A stretch of 64,000 nucleotides of DNA from Alkalihalobacillus sp. BA299. Its GTDB lineage: Bacteria; Bacillota; Bacilli; Bacillales; Bacillaceae_F. The notes under the pieces were generated by a model. The model did no database searches. It saw only the letters and a program-made list of their open reading frames with translations, and was not told the origin of the DNA. The DNA is taken from contig NZ_JAFLJM010000001.1 of assembly GCF_017745675.1 (NCBI RefSeq), positions 1 through 64,000 of the forward strand, in the 5' to 3' direction. Of the stretch, positions 10,601 to 19,227 are shown in pieces; positions within the stretch are counted from its first letter, which is position 1; the number at the start of each line of letters is the position of its first letter. A program made the translations under genes and the position numbers.

Positions 10601-12063
10601 TATTAGCAACACATCGAAATAAACTTCAATCCTCTCGTAAGCGGCTGCAACAACAATCCGACGATGTCCAGAAGAAATCAGCAAAAAAAGACGAGCAAAA
10701 AGGAAAGTGGATTTCAAAGGTTGAGCAATTTGAGAAGGATTATTCCGGTCATTCGATCGTTATCTTTGAGGAAGCTGCAACTGAAATCGTTGAACGATTG
10801 AAGGATGAAAAGCAAAAGTTAAAGAGTAAAAAAGACTATTTGCTACAAGAACGTACTAGAATAGAATTGCAATTTGAAGCGATTATAGAAGCAGAACGGC
10901 TATTAGAACGTTTTATTGAAGGGCATAAGTTTCAAGCACCACATATCGCAGCCTATAAGTTAACATCAGATGAACAACGTGATTTTCACTATAACAGAAA
11001 ACAGTTTGTTATGGATGTTACGGAGCGACTAAAGATCAACAAAGAGAATGGTGATCAAGAAAAAAATGATGTTGATGTGGCAAAACGTACATTTAGGGAA
11101 TTTTGCCAAGAACATATTTCAGACGTTAAAATGCGGAATATGGCATTAAATGGTATTGAACATAAAGTAACGTATGAAGATATTTTAGAGTTTAGAAAGA
11201 ATATGCTAGTGAGTGTGGAACGCGCAACGAACTATGCGAATGAACATATCCGGCAAAAAGACGCAGAGCTTCAGGCGTTTATTAGTAACATCCACTCACA
11301 CCTCGTGAATGTGGTTGAAGAAATGAGACAAATTCCAAAGAAGACGAAGGTGAAAGTACTAGACGATTGGAAGCAAATTTTCACGTTCTCCATTCCTGAG
11401 TGGAAAGAAGAAGAAGGGAAAGCTCGAATTCGTGATCATATTGAATGGATCCTAGAGCAACTAGAGAATGAACGGTTCTTAAATGAACAAGGGATACAAG
11501 ATGATGGAAAGGTCCGTAAAGAGATTGAAATGTGGCTGCAGTCGAAGCAACTTCTGCAAATCGTCATGAACAACGAAGGCATGAAAGTAACCTGCCGTAA
11601 AGTGACGAATGACAAAAAAGTGACGACACGTTCTTACTCGTGGGAACAAAGTAATGTTTGGTCAGGCGGTGAAAAGTGGAGTAAAAACATGACGTTATTT
11701 TTAGGTATTCTTAACTATGTCGCTGAGAAAAAACAACATATCCAGCCGAAAATGAAGCGGCATCGCGTCGTCATATTAGACAACTCATTTGGAAAGGCAT
11801 CAAGTGACCACGTTTTAAGTCCAGTATTTTTTGTTGCTGATCAATTAGGTTTTCAAATTATTGCACTCACAGCCCATGCTGAAGGGAAATTTTTACAAGA
11901 TTACTTTCCGATTATTTACAGCTGCCGATTACGGCCAACATCAAATGGTACGAAAAAAGTGATGACGAAGTCAAAGATGTTACATCACGCTTACTTCCAA
12001 GATCACGAACCAACTGTTGTTGAAAGACTAGGTGAAACCGAACATATGAGTCTGTTTGATTAA
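7648..12063 (+). CDS. jetC: Wadjet SMC-like ATPase JetC
   Basis: 1471-residue SMC/MukB-like ATPase that dimerises, binds JetA/JetB and extrudes DNA loops in Wadjet. The N-terminal Walker A is ENGGGKT (residues 38-44). Two long coiled coils run from about 230-560 and 740-1110, with a globular hinge-like segment near 590-730. The ABC signature SGGE is at 1339-1342. The C-terminal Walker B reads VVILDN with Asp1378 followed by Asn1379 rather than the usual catalytic Glu, then SFGKASSDHV. The length is typical of the largest Wadjet subunit. It starts at ATG 7648 in a TAATG overlap with jetB and ends the operon; no strong terminator lies directly behind it. Confidence 0.9.
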   Translation: MPSISKIRLTNIVYEEGNKRYNDETFLFDGHNGAILLENGGGKTVLIQTALQAIMPHADLAARKIKNTLQLENAPAHIAIEWITSDKTRRYVTTAVSLFMTKNGLDSLRYVYEYDANDPYRIEEIPFVRDGKEGKRPAEKGEMQDYYSTMREKSFRARTFPTIKEYKAFLEEQYHIIESEWENVIKINSTEGGVEAFFDDCKSTNQLFDRLLIPTVERSISGHDENLFADMFEKQHASFKNYKKLKETIEENERIQAKLEGYVQIYEKLHQAVLDYGKAKERAKGTWNVTLAEKQRSSEEKQELLQKLDQLKEEERLHQIKTASYEIHTEESIYKQLAEEYKQSLTLKEQLQEDIDYFEKEYFSLKFAELKEQRQEHLYLLQQIEGELAKLERNVDIEESKEELAVSKQTLLGYFQAEIEKIEATKREVNYELEPIKRQIEELLEQTEELTKKERVIVKQLSEIIGKMNSREDDLATLKQQLLANPDQEKVAEEMEKWIARVQFLDEEIIRLHQEANQLKLEGKAASDQIDAYRSEKEEFERTKRTLMDQQADAERNQQQVIDQLTMLRPQWATIDNLYLKQETVVKRIEEQIKQLEAEKEELLIRERIAFRYVDDYENQENFFGDPYIEQQLLSWKNQLDYVITGVEYLQDLEEAEREALETFPLWPIALVTTRKSKQELERKVEHISDRLQLPIVVMTMEEALAIHDQSDHYSWIAPKHWSANTETEPFTEWKIQIAEIAKAQAQQRKDKESEVTLWKNVQGAVMQFFTSYPYELVKQRKEDIAKLTIQIDERIHLMKKQKQRQVEIEIKQNENQKKAIDDREEKQSLEARIDKGNLYQQLDADLKGLKKQKIIIEKQLEELEKSLKANKVQLDDRNQHQEEINERIQQLELELMVIKKDDDYFAVRQLTPIFTNDSKGVIKDKIQRLELEIRKMSESLVELETKRDSQRQLLEDKEKRMEELRKEFDQLNENKDFPADGHALLATHRNKLQSSRKRLQQQSDDVQKKSAKKDEQKGKWISKVEQFEKDYSGHSIVIFEEAATEIVERLKDEKQKLKSKKDYLLQERTRIELQFEAIIEAERLLERFIEGHKFQAPHIAAYKLTSDEQRDFHYNRKQFVMDVTERLKINKENGDQEKNDVDVAKRTFREFCQEHISDVKMRNMALNGIEHKVTYEDILEFRKNMLVSVERATNYANEHIRQKDAELQAFISNIHSHLVNVVEEMRQIPKKTKVKVLDDWKQIFTFSIPEWKEEEGKARIRDHIEWILEQLENERFLNEQGIQDDGKVRKEIEMWLQSKQLLQIVMNNEGMKVTCRKVTNDKKVTTRSYSWEQSNVWSGGEKWSKNMTLFLGILNYVAEKKQHIQPKMKRHRVVILDNSFGKASSDHVLSPVFFVADQLGFQIIALTAHAEGKFLQDYFPIIYSCRLRPTSNGTKKVMTKSKMLHHAYFQDHEPTVVERLGETEHMSLFD

Positions 12064-12246
12064 AATATAGATGAAATTAGTGAAAAGTAAGGGGCAATAT
12101 TCTTTTTCTGGTAATAGAGGAAATGATTACTATAAAAATTCCACTTTAACGGTACCCTACGTTTAAAGTATAGAAAACGGTATTAGGTGCAAGCTAATCA
12201 TTGGGATTTTAGAGTACCTAATATTATTCATGCGGAGGAACGGAAT

Positions 12247-12501
12247 ATGGACCAACAACAGCAACAGGAGCAACAGGTGCAAAATCAACAAGTACACCAG
12301 CAGTTTCAGCAGGCACAGCTTGAGATGAATCAAGCGGAACAAACATTACTCAATGAAAAAAAGCAGCTCCAACAAGCGGAAATGCAGCTGTATCAAGCAA
12401 AAGAACAAGTAAAGATGGAGCAACAAGATGTACAAGCGGCTCAAGCCAAAGTACAACAAAGACAAGCTGCTGTTATGGCACAACGGGAAAAGCTTCATTA
12501 A
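12247..12501 (+). CDS. Small Gln-rich coiled-coil protein
   Basis: 84-residue hydrophilic protein, about one third Gln, with continuous heptad-like spacing (QQAQLEMNQAEQTLLNEKKQ and onward) predicting one long helix. There is no signal peptide or membrane segment. The start ATG 12247 is chosen because GGAGGA ends seven bases upstream; a longer frame from 12187 has no such site. It sits about 180 bases after jetC on the same strand and upstream of an intrinsic terminator at 12651. Function unknown. It could be a spore- or stress-related structural peptide or an accessory to the preceding operon; nothing in the sequence decides. Confidence 0.6.
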   Translation: MDQQQQQEQQVQNQQVHQQFQQAQLEMNQAEQTLLNEKKQLQQAEMQLYQAKEQVKMEQQDVQAAQAKVQQRQAAVMAQREKLH

Positions 12502-12993
12502 TTTCGGCTGGGTCATTAGAAGGAAGATAAACGAGTCGATGGCTGTATCAAAAAAAGAAATACAAATTTTTTAACCCGTTCGGTTATGAGGGTGAAAAAT
12601 TATATTGCCGGTTAATATTCCAAATGAAGATAACAATTAGATGAACAGCAAAATCGCATGGGATCTTATCGTCCTATGCGATTTTTGTTGATTATTGTTA
12701 ACTTGGCTTATAAACAATTAAATTTATAGTATTGTATAAATGCTAAAAGATCTAGCGTATCCTTTATCAGATTCTTCTATTAATTAAATAGAAAGTGTGT
12801 TATATTTCAATTGTTCTGTTAATTTACTCATTGTTCAAAGAAGTAGGACGATAATAATAGTAACCTAAATTTAAATGTAATCGAAATCGTATAAATTGAA
12901 AAGTTGGTTAGCTTAAGTCCCATGTTCCTTGATGCATTTATTAACTTTCATAAAAATATGGGTGTTGCAGCTATCGAATTAATGGAGGTAAAT
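12502..12993 (+). other. Intergenic region before the thioesterase gene
   Basis: 492 bases with no credible gene. An 11-codon frame at 12539 is followed in another frame by about 25 open codons, which may be a frameshifted miniprotein remnant. The only clear signal is the terminator at 12651. The frame reading into the thioesterase from 12904 has no ribosome-binding site and is taken as non-coding. Confidence 0.4.
12651..12688 (+). terminator. Intrinsic terminator
   Basis: AAATCGCATGGGA pairs with TCCTATGCGATTT around a short loop and is followed by TTTTTGTTG, a textbook Rho-independent terminator. It probably ends transcription from the small Gln-rich gene, and possibly from the Jet operon. 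Confidence 0.85.
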
Positions 12994-13416
12994 ATGGTGA
13001 CATATACTGAATTCCAACTTATTGTTGAGACAAAACGTAGTCATTTGAGTAATGTTGAACTTCTCGGTTATTTGGATGACGCACGCTATTGTTGGTATGA
13101 ATATTGTATTGCAATAGGTGTTGAAGCACTTGTAGTCCATATAAGTACTGATTTTAAAAAAGAAGTATTTAACCAAGAAAAAATGATCATTCGTACTTGG
13201 ATTGATAGAGTAGGAAATACAAGCTTTGTACTGCAGCAAAAAGTCGTAGGAGATCATAACGAACATATTGCATCTTCACAAGTCGTGCTTGCAACAGTAA
13301 ATAAAGAAACAAGGATGAAAACAACTGTTCCACAAGAAGTTCGGGATCTGCTTATGCAAGAAGGAACTTTGGATTTCAAGCGCTTAGATAAACATAGTAG
13401 CTACTCTACTTTTTAG
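12994..13416 (+). CDS. Hot-dog fold acyl-CoA thioesterase
   Basis: 140-residue protein of the 4HBT/YbgC-like hot-dog family, which hydrolyses acyl-CoA thioesters. The helix segment HLSNVELLGYLDDARYCWYE resembles the family motif in which GHVNN is followed by a helix ending in EAR. The usual catalytic Asp upstream appears as Glu in VETKRSH. Beta-strand alternation through the C-terminal half fits the fold. Start ATG 12994 is chosen because GGAGG at 12984-12988 precedes it by five bases; a 30-residue in-frame upstream extension lacks a site and does not resemble the family. It stands alone, convergent with gltC. Confidence 0.7.
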   Translation: MVTYTEFQLIVETKRSHLSNVELLGYLDDARYCWYEYCIAIGVEALVVHISTDFKKEVFNQEKMIIRTWIDRVGNTSFVLQQKVVGDHNEHIASSQVVLATVNKETRMKTTVPQEVRDLLMQEGTLDFKRLDKHSSYSTF

Positions 13417-13523
13417 TTATGCTAGACAGTAATGGTAGATGTCATGCACACATGCACTAAAAAGGGGAAAATACAGCTTTAGTTCGATTACATATATTAT
13501 AGAATACACACACAATGGTCAAG

Positions 13524-13554
13524 GAAAAAACCAAGTGCTTTACTTTCACTTGGG
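13524..13554 (-). terminator. Intrinsic terminator of gltC
   Basis: On the minus strand CCAAGTG and CACTTGG arms (13531-13553) are followed by TTTTTT, about 60 bases after the gltC stop. Confidence 0.7.
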
Positions 13555-13610
13555 GCGTTAATAGACGAGTTAATAATTTTATTTTTTTAGCCACACTTTT
13601 CCTCTACGAT

Positions 13611-14513
13611 TTATTGAAACTTATCCAACCGTGAGAAAAACTGTTTAACGAATTCATAAAATACCTTTTCAGTAGGAGCGAGATCACGGTTTTTTGGTGT
13701 AATAACACCTACTGTCCGCTTTACTTCTGGTGAAGAAATAGGGATTTTTACTGTTAAACGTGATTCTCTATCATAAAATGTTCCATCAGGTAGGAGGCTT
13801 ACACCAATACCTGCTGAGACAAGTCCTTTGATCGCATCCATATCTTCCCCTTCTGCTGTTATAGTAGGTACAAAGCCTGCCCTTTTGCAGGCATCTACAG
13901 CAATTTCATGTAAAATATACCCTTTAGGATACAAGATGAAGTCGTCAGATTGTAGATCACTAAGATGAACATTTTTATGATCAGAAAGGGGATGATTAGC
14001 AGGTACGATTAAGGAAATCCCTTCAGAAAATAAAATATCAGAATAAAGGTCAGGATCATCGGTTGGGACTGGGCCAAGGAAAGCTAAATCGATTTCCCCA
14101 TTTTTTACAGATTCAAGTAATAAAGCATAGGAGCCTTGTTTTAAATGATAAGAAACATCCGGATTATTTGCTTTAAAAGCAGAAATAACCGTTGGAAGTA
14201 AATGGTTCGCTAAACTTGTTGGATAACCGATTTTAATGGTCCCTTTTTCAGGGTCCAAATACTCATCAACTTTTTGCTTGGCATAATCGATTGCTTTAAT
14301 GGCTTTTTTTGTATGGATTAAAAATGTTTTTCCAATCGGTGTTAATTTAATGTTTCGACCTGTTCGTTCAAATAACGTTACTCCTAATTCTCCTTCGAGT
14401 TTAGAAATTTGCAAACTAATGGCAGATTGGGCGACATGTAGGTGTTCTGCTGCCTCGGTGAAGTGCTCTCGCTCCGCAACTTCAATAAAATAACGCAATT
14501 GACGTAACTCCAT
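13611..14513 (-). CDS. gltC: LysR-type activator of glutamate synthase, GltC
   Basis: 300-residue LysR regulator, the length of B. subtilis GltC. The N-terminal helix-turn-helix (MELRQLRYFIEVAEREHFTE and then VAQSAISLQISKLE) and the effector domain with AFLGPVPTDDPD and GEDMDAIKGLVSAGIGVSLLP closely match GltC as I remember it. The start at 14513 is preferred over 14528 because GAGAGG precedes it at about seven bases. In B. subtilis GltC activates gltAB in response to the 2-oxoglutarate/glutamate balance and represses itself. The divergent placement next to the glutamate synthase genes supports the same role here. Confidence 0.93.
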   Translation of the reverse strand: MELRQLRYFIEVAEREHFTEAAEHLHVAQSAISLQISKLEGELGVTLFERTGRNIKLTPIGKTFLIHTKKAIKAIDYAKQKVDEYLDPEKGTIKIGYPTSLANHLLPTVISAFKANNPDVSYHLKQGSYALLLESVKNGEIDLAFLGPVPTDDPDLYSDILFSEGISLIVPANHPLSDHKNVHLSDLQSDDFILYPKGYILHEIAVDACKRAGFVPTITAEGEDMDAIKGLVSAGIGVSLLPDGTFYDRESRLTVKIPISSPEVKRTVGVITPKNRDLAPTEKVFYEFVKQFFSRLDKFQ

Positions 14514-14528
14514 CGATATCCTCTCCAT

Positions 14529-14648
14529 CTATACATATTGATTCGAGATCGTTTCTATCTAAATCATATATTGTTTATATCGATTTGAAAACCTAAAATA
14601 ATACTATACAAGAAATCTTTCGTGAAATAAACAAAAGGGGGAGAAAAC
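14529..14648 (+). promoter_or_regulatory. gltC-gltB divergent control region
   Basis: Two 15-bp dyads of the LysR T-N11-A type lie here: AGATCGTTTCTATCT at 14546-14560 and ATATATTGTTTATAT at 14566-14580. A candidate gltB promoter is TTGTTT (14571-14576), 17 bases, TAAAAT (14594-14599), so the second dyad overlaps its -35 box. This arrangement suits activation by GltC bound upstream. The dyads are seen; their use by GltC is inferred. Confidence 0.55.
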
Positions 14649-17600
14649 ATGACATATAATCAAATGCCAAAAGCACAAGGTCTTTATCGGCCAGAGTTTG
14701 AACATGACGCGTGCGGGATTGGCTTATACGCTCATATAAAAGGAATAGCTACACATGATATTGTAAAAAAAGGGCTAGGAATGTTATGCCAGTTAGATCA
14801 TCGAGGAGGTCAAGGAAGTGACCCCCTAACAGGAGATGGCGCAGGTTTAATGGTACAGGTTCCAGATGCGTTTTTCAAGAAGGTATCCCCAGAAATGAAC
14901 TTGCCTGAAAAAGGACGGTACGGGGTTGGGATGCTATTTTTCTCAAATGACGAAAATGAACGGAGCGAAATTGAAGCACGTTTAAATAAATTAATAGAAG
15001 AAGAGGGACAGACGCTGTTAGGGTGGAGAAATGTTCCTGTTGATAAAGAGCAACTTGGTGAAGGCGGCAAAGCAACCTGTCCAACAATTCGCCAAGTGTT
15101 TATTGGTGCAAATAACGATGTCCAAGATGACTTAGCTTTCGAAAGAAAATTATATGTTATTCGGAAACAAGCCGAACGTTTTGCAAAAGAACAAGATTCG
15201 CGTTTTTATTTTGCCAGTCTTTCAAGTCAAACGATTGTATACAAAGGCTTGTTAACACCTGAGCAAGTGGATGCATTTTATCTAGATCTACAAGATGAAG
15301 CATTTGTTTCTGCTTTTGCATTAGTACATTCACGCTTTAGTACGAATACATTTCCGAGCTGGGAAAGAGCGCATCCGAACAGATATCTTATTCACAATGG
15401 GGAGATCAATACATTACAGGGTAATGTAAACTGGATGAAAGCTCGTGAACAACAATTCATATCAGAAGCTTTTGGAGACGACTTACCGAAAGTACTTCCG
15501 ATCTTGGATACAGATGGAAGTGACTCATCGATCCTTGACAATGCGCTTGAATTTTTTGTGCTGTCTGGGCGTAAACCAGCGCATGCAGCGATGATGCTAA
15601 TTCCTGAACCATGGACAGAAAACCCTCATATGTCAAAAGAAAAGAAAGCTTTTTATGAGTATCATAGCTGTCTTATGGAACCGTGGGATGGTCCAACAGC
15701 GATCTCGTTTACAAATGGTAAGCAAATCGGAGCGATTTTAGATCGTAATGGTCTTCGTCCTGCTAGATATTATGTGACAAATGACGATTATATTATTTTC
15801 TCATCAGAAGTTGGTGTCATTGATGTTGAACCAGAAAATGTCGTATATAAAGATCGATTAAGTCCTGGAAAAATGCTTCTTATTGATCTAGAGGAAGGAC
15901 GCATTATTTCAGATGAGGAAATCAAAGCGGAGATGGCCAATGCTGAACCATATCAAAAATGGTTGGATGAACAGCTTGTAAAATTAGAAGATAAGAGTGA
16001 TTTGAATGAACATCCAGTCAATGACTTACTAGTGCGCCAAAAAGCATTTGGTTATACGTATGAAGATGTAGAAAAGTACTTAATTTCTATTATTAAAGAA
16101 GGAAAAGATCCAATCGGGTCAATGGGGAATGACAGTCCACTCGCAGTATTATCAGACCGTCCGCAATCATTATTTAATTATTTTAAACAAACGTTTGCGC
16201 AAGTAACGAATCCGCCTATTGACTCAATTCGTGAGCAACTCGTAACAGCGACGGTTTCTTATTTAGGAGCAGAAGGCAATATCCTTCATCCAAATCAAGA
16301 AAGCTGTCATCGTATTCAGCTAGAAACACCAGTTTTAACAAATGGACAACTAGCACTACTAAAAGAAAATATAGACACAAAATTCAAAAGTGCAACAATC
16401 GAAACACTATTCTCAACAGATTTAGAATGTGCACTTGAGGGGATTTTTAAAGAAGCAGAAAAGGCAATCCAAGATGGGATAAGTCTATTAATCTTATCTG
16501 ACCGTGGTATGAATAAAGAGAAAATCGCTATGCCTACATTATTAGCAGGAAGTGCTTTACACCATTATCTTGTTCGTCAAGGACTACGTACAAAAGTGAG
16601 TTTAATCGTAGAATCTGGTGAGGTTAGAGAAGTTCATCATTTTGCGGCATTAATCGGTTATGGTGTTGATGCGATTAATCCTTACCTAACTTTTGCAACT
16701 TATAAAAAAGCTGTAGAAAATGGTAGCTTATCAGTAAGCTATGAAGAAGCAATAAGTAAGTACATTAAGGGCGTGACAGAAGGTGTCGTAAAAGTTATGT
16801 CCAAAATGGGGATTTCAACAGTTCAAAGTTACCGTGGAGCGCAAATTTTTGAAGCAGTTGGTATCGGAACGGATGTAATTAATCGTTACTTTACAGGGAC
16901 AGCTTCACAAATCGGTGGTGTTGACTTAGAAACCATTGCTAAAGAAGCAGTTGTACGTCATGAAAAAGCATATGCTGATTCAATTGAACAAATATTAGAA
17001 TCAGGAAGTGATTTCCAGTGGAGAAAAGATGGAGAGTTTCACGCGTTTAATCCACATACGATCCATACACTCCAGTGGGCTTGTCGTAAAGGCGATTACA
17101 GCTTATATAAAAAGTATTCTCATATGGCTAACGAAGAAAGAATCGGCTTCCTCCGTAATTTATTTGCTTTCGATCCAAACCGGAAATCTTTACCGATTGA
17201 CGAAGTAGAATCGGTAGACTCGATTGTACGTCGTTTTAAAACAGGAGCAATGTCATTTGGTTCATTAAGTAAAGAAGCTCATGAAACGTTAGCGATTGCG
17301 ATGAACCGGATTGGTGGAAAAAGTAATAGCGGTGAAGGTGGAGAAGATTCAAGCCGTTATACTGTCGATAAAAACGGTGAGAACCGTCGTAGTGCGATTA
17401 AACAAATTGCATCAGGTCGATTTGGTGTCAAAAGTCATTATTTAGTCAATGCTGATGAATTGCAAATTAAAATGGCACAAGGAGCGAAACCAGGTGAAGG
17501 TGGACAGCTACCAGGAAACAAGGTGTACCCATGGGTGGCTGAAGTTCGTGGCTCAACACCAGGTGTAGGGTTAATTTCACCTCCTCCACATCATGATATT

Positions 17601-19211
17601 TACTCAATTGAAGATTTAGCACAGTTAATTCACGACTTGAAAAATGCTAATCGTGATGCACGTATTAGCGTGAAGCTGGTATCTAAAGCAGGTGTCGGAA
17701 CGATTGCAGCGGGTGTTGCCAAAGGTGCTGCAGACGTAATCGTCATTAGTGGATACGACGGTGGAACGGGTGCTTCTCCGAAAACGAGTATTAAGCACAC
17801 AGGTTTACCTTGGGAGCTTGGACTTGCTGAAGCACATCAAACGTTAATGCTTAATGGATTACGCGATCGGGTGGTATTAGAAACTGACGGAAAGTTGATG
17901 ACAGGTAAAGATGTAGTTATGGCAGCAATCCTTGGAGCAGAAGAATATGCTTTTGCAACTGCACCACTTGTTGTTTTAGGTTGTGTAATGATGCGTGCTT
18001 GTCACTTAGATACATGCCCAGTCGGTGTGGCTACACAAAATCCTGAGCTTCGAGATAAATTTACAGGTGATCCAGATCATATCGTGAACTATATGCGTTT
18101 TGTGGCTGAGGAAGTTCGTGAATTAATGGCTGAGCTTGGCTTTAAAACAATGGATGAAATGGTTGGTCGAACAGATGTATTAGAAGTAAGCGAACGTGCG
18201 AAAGCGCATTGGAAAGCGAAACACCTAGACTTATCAACGCTTTTATATCAACCAGAAGGCGTACGTATTCGTCAAAAAGCACAAAATCATAAAATTGATC
18301 AATCATTAGATATTCAAGAAATACTTCCAGCTGTTCAAGCAGCGATAGAAAATAAAAAGCCAGTTGATGTTACATTCCCGATTACAAATGTTCAGCGTGT
18401 TGTGGGTACAATTGTCGGAAGTGAAATTTCGAAGCTTTACGGTGAAGAAGGCCTGGCTGAAGATACAATCACTCTAAGGTTTACTGGATCTGCTGGTCAA
18501 AGTTTTGGTGCCTTCGTACCACGAGGAATGACAATGCACTTAACAGGTGACGTGAATGACTATATCGGCAAAGGTTTATCTGGCGGTAAGTTAATTGTAA
18601 AAGCTCCTGCACAATCGACATTTAAAGAATCGGACAATGTGATTGCGGGTAATGTCGCATTTATCGGTGGAACGAGTGGAGAAGCATATATTAACGGTCA
18701 AGCGGGAGAGCGTTTTGCAGTACGTAACAGTGGTGTACACGTTGTTGTTGAAGGTATTGGTGATCATGGCTGTGAATATATGACAGGTGGCCGCGTTGTC
18801 ATCTTAGGTAATGTTGGTAAAAACTTTGGAGCGGGTATGTCAGGTGGAATTGCTTACGTTCTAGCTGATGATGCTGATATGTTTAAAACAGTATGTAACC
18901 AAGAAATGATTGAATTTGAGGGGTTAACTGCTGCAGAAGACGTGAATGAAGTCCGTGAAATGATTTCGAAGCATTTAGGATACACAGGAAGTAGTAAAGC
19001 GAATGAAATTCTTGAAAACTGGGATCAGTTCGTTAGAAAATTTGTCAAAGTCATTCCGAAAGACTACAAGCGAATGATGGACAGCATTGAGGAACAAAAA
19101 CAAGCGGGCTTAACAGAAAATCAAGCAGTAATGTCTGCATTTCAGGAAAACGCCTCACAAGGGAAAAAAGAAAAAGCACCTGCAAAAAAATTAGAAGTAG
19201 TCGTTCAGTAG
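14649..19211 (+). CDS. gltB: Glutamate synthase (NADPH) large subunit
   Basis: 1520-residue large (alpha) subunit, called gltA in B. subtilis, converting glutamine plus 2-oxoglutarate into two glutamates. A 21-residue propeptide precedes the N-terminal nucleophile Cys22 (ACGIGLYAHI) of the Ntn glutaminase domain (to about 430). A central domain leads to the FMN-binding synthase barrel (about 840-1200), with GVGTIAAGVAKGAADVIVIS and SGYDGGTGASPKTS. The [3Fe-4S] cysteines are Cys1112, Cys1118 and Cys1123. The C-terminal GXGXG beta-helix runs from about 1260 to 1460. Ammonia made in the first domain is channelled to the barrel. The small-subunit gene follows by 16 bases. Confidence 0.97.
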   Translation: MTYNQMPKAQGLYRPEFEHDACGIGLYAHIKGIATHDIVKKGLGMLCQLDHRGGQGSDPLTGDGAGLMVQVPDAFFKKVSPEMNLPEKGRYGVGMLFFSNDENERSEIEARLNKLIEEEGQTLLGWRNVPVDKEQLGEGGKATCPTIRQVFIGANNDVQDDLAFERKLYVIRKQAERFAKEQDSRFYFASLSSQTIVYKGLLTPEQVDAFYLDLQDEAFVSAFALVHSRFSTNTFPSWERAHPNRYLIHNGEINTLQGNVNWMKAREQQFISEAFGDDLPKVLPILDTDGSDSSILDNALEFFVLSGRKPAHAAMMLIPEPWTENPHMSKEKKAFYEYHSCLMEPWDGPTAISFTNGKQIGAILDRNGLRPARYYVTNDDYIIFSSEVGVIDVEPENVVYKDRLSPGKMLLIDLEEGRIISDEEIKAEMANAEPYQKWLDEQLVKLEDKSDLNEHPVNDLLVRQKAFGYTYEDVEKYLISIIKEGKDPIGSMGNDSPLAVLSDRPQSLFNYFKQTFAQVTNPPIDSIREQLVTATVSYLGAEGNILHPNQESCHRIQLETPVLTNGQLALLKENIDTKFKSATIETLFSTDLECALEGIFKEAEKAIQDGISLLILSDRGMNKEKIAMPTLLAGSALHHYLVRQGLRTKVSLIVESGEVREVHHFAALIGYGVDAINPYLTFATYKKAVENGSLSVSYEEAISKYIKGVTEGVVKVMSKMGISTVQSYRGAQIFEAVGIGTDVINRYFTGTASQIGGVDLETIAKEAVVRHEKAYADSIEQILESGSDFQWRKDGEFHAFNPHTIHTLQWACRKGDYSLYKKYSHMANEERIGFLRNLFAFDPNRKSLPIDEVESVDSIVRRFKTGAMSFGSLSKEAHETLAIAMNRIGGKSNSGEGGEDSSRYTVDKNGENRRSAIKQIASGRFGVKSHYLVNADELQIKMAQGAKPGEGGQLPGNKVYPWVAEVRGSTPGVGLISPPPHHDIYSIEDLAQLIHDLKNANRDARISVKLVSKAGVGTIAAGVAKGAADVIVISGYDGGTGASPKTSIKHTGLPWELGLAEAHQTLMLNGLRDRVVLETDGKLMTGKDVVMAAILGAEEYAFATAPLVVLGCVMMRACHLDTCPVGVATQNPELRDKFTGDPDHIVNYMRFVAEEVRELMAELGFKTMDEMVGRTDVLEVSERAKAHWKAKHLDLSTLLYQPEGVRIRQKAQNHKIDQSLDIQEILPAVQAAIENKKPVDVTFPITNVQRVVGTIVGSEISKLYGEEGLAEDTITLRFTGSAGQSFGAFVPRGMTMHLTGDVNDYIGKGLSGGKLIVKAPAQSTFKESDNVIAGNVAFIGGTSGEAYINGQAGERFAVRNSGVHVVVEGIGDHGCEYMTGGRVVILGNVGKNFGAGMSGGIAYVLADDADMFKTVCNQEMIEFEGLTAAEDVNEVREMISKHLGYTGSSKANEILENWDQFVRKFVKVIPKDYKRMMDSIEEQKQAGLTENQAVMSAFQENASQGKKEKAPAKKLEVVVQ

Positions 19212-19227
19212 GAAAGGAGAGGGAGAC

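Noticed and set aside
12539-12640. Frameshifted miniprotein after the Gln-rich gene
   Set aside because: Eleven codons plus an offset open stretch is too little to support a gene, and no family was recognised.
12904-12993. 30-residue N-terminal extension of the thioesterase
   Set aside because: No ribosome-binding site, and not family-like. ATG 12994 has GGAGG at the right distance.
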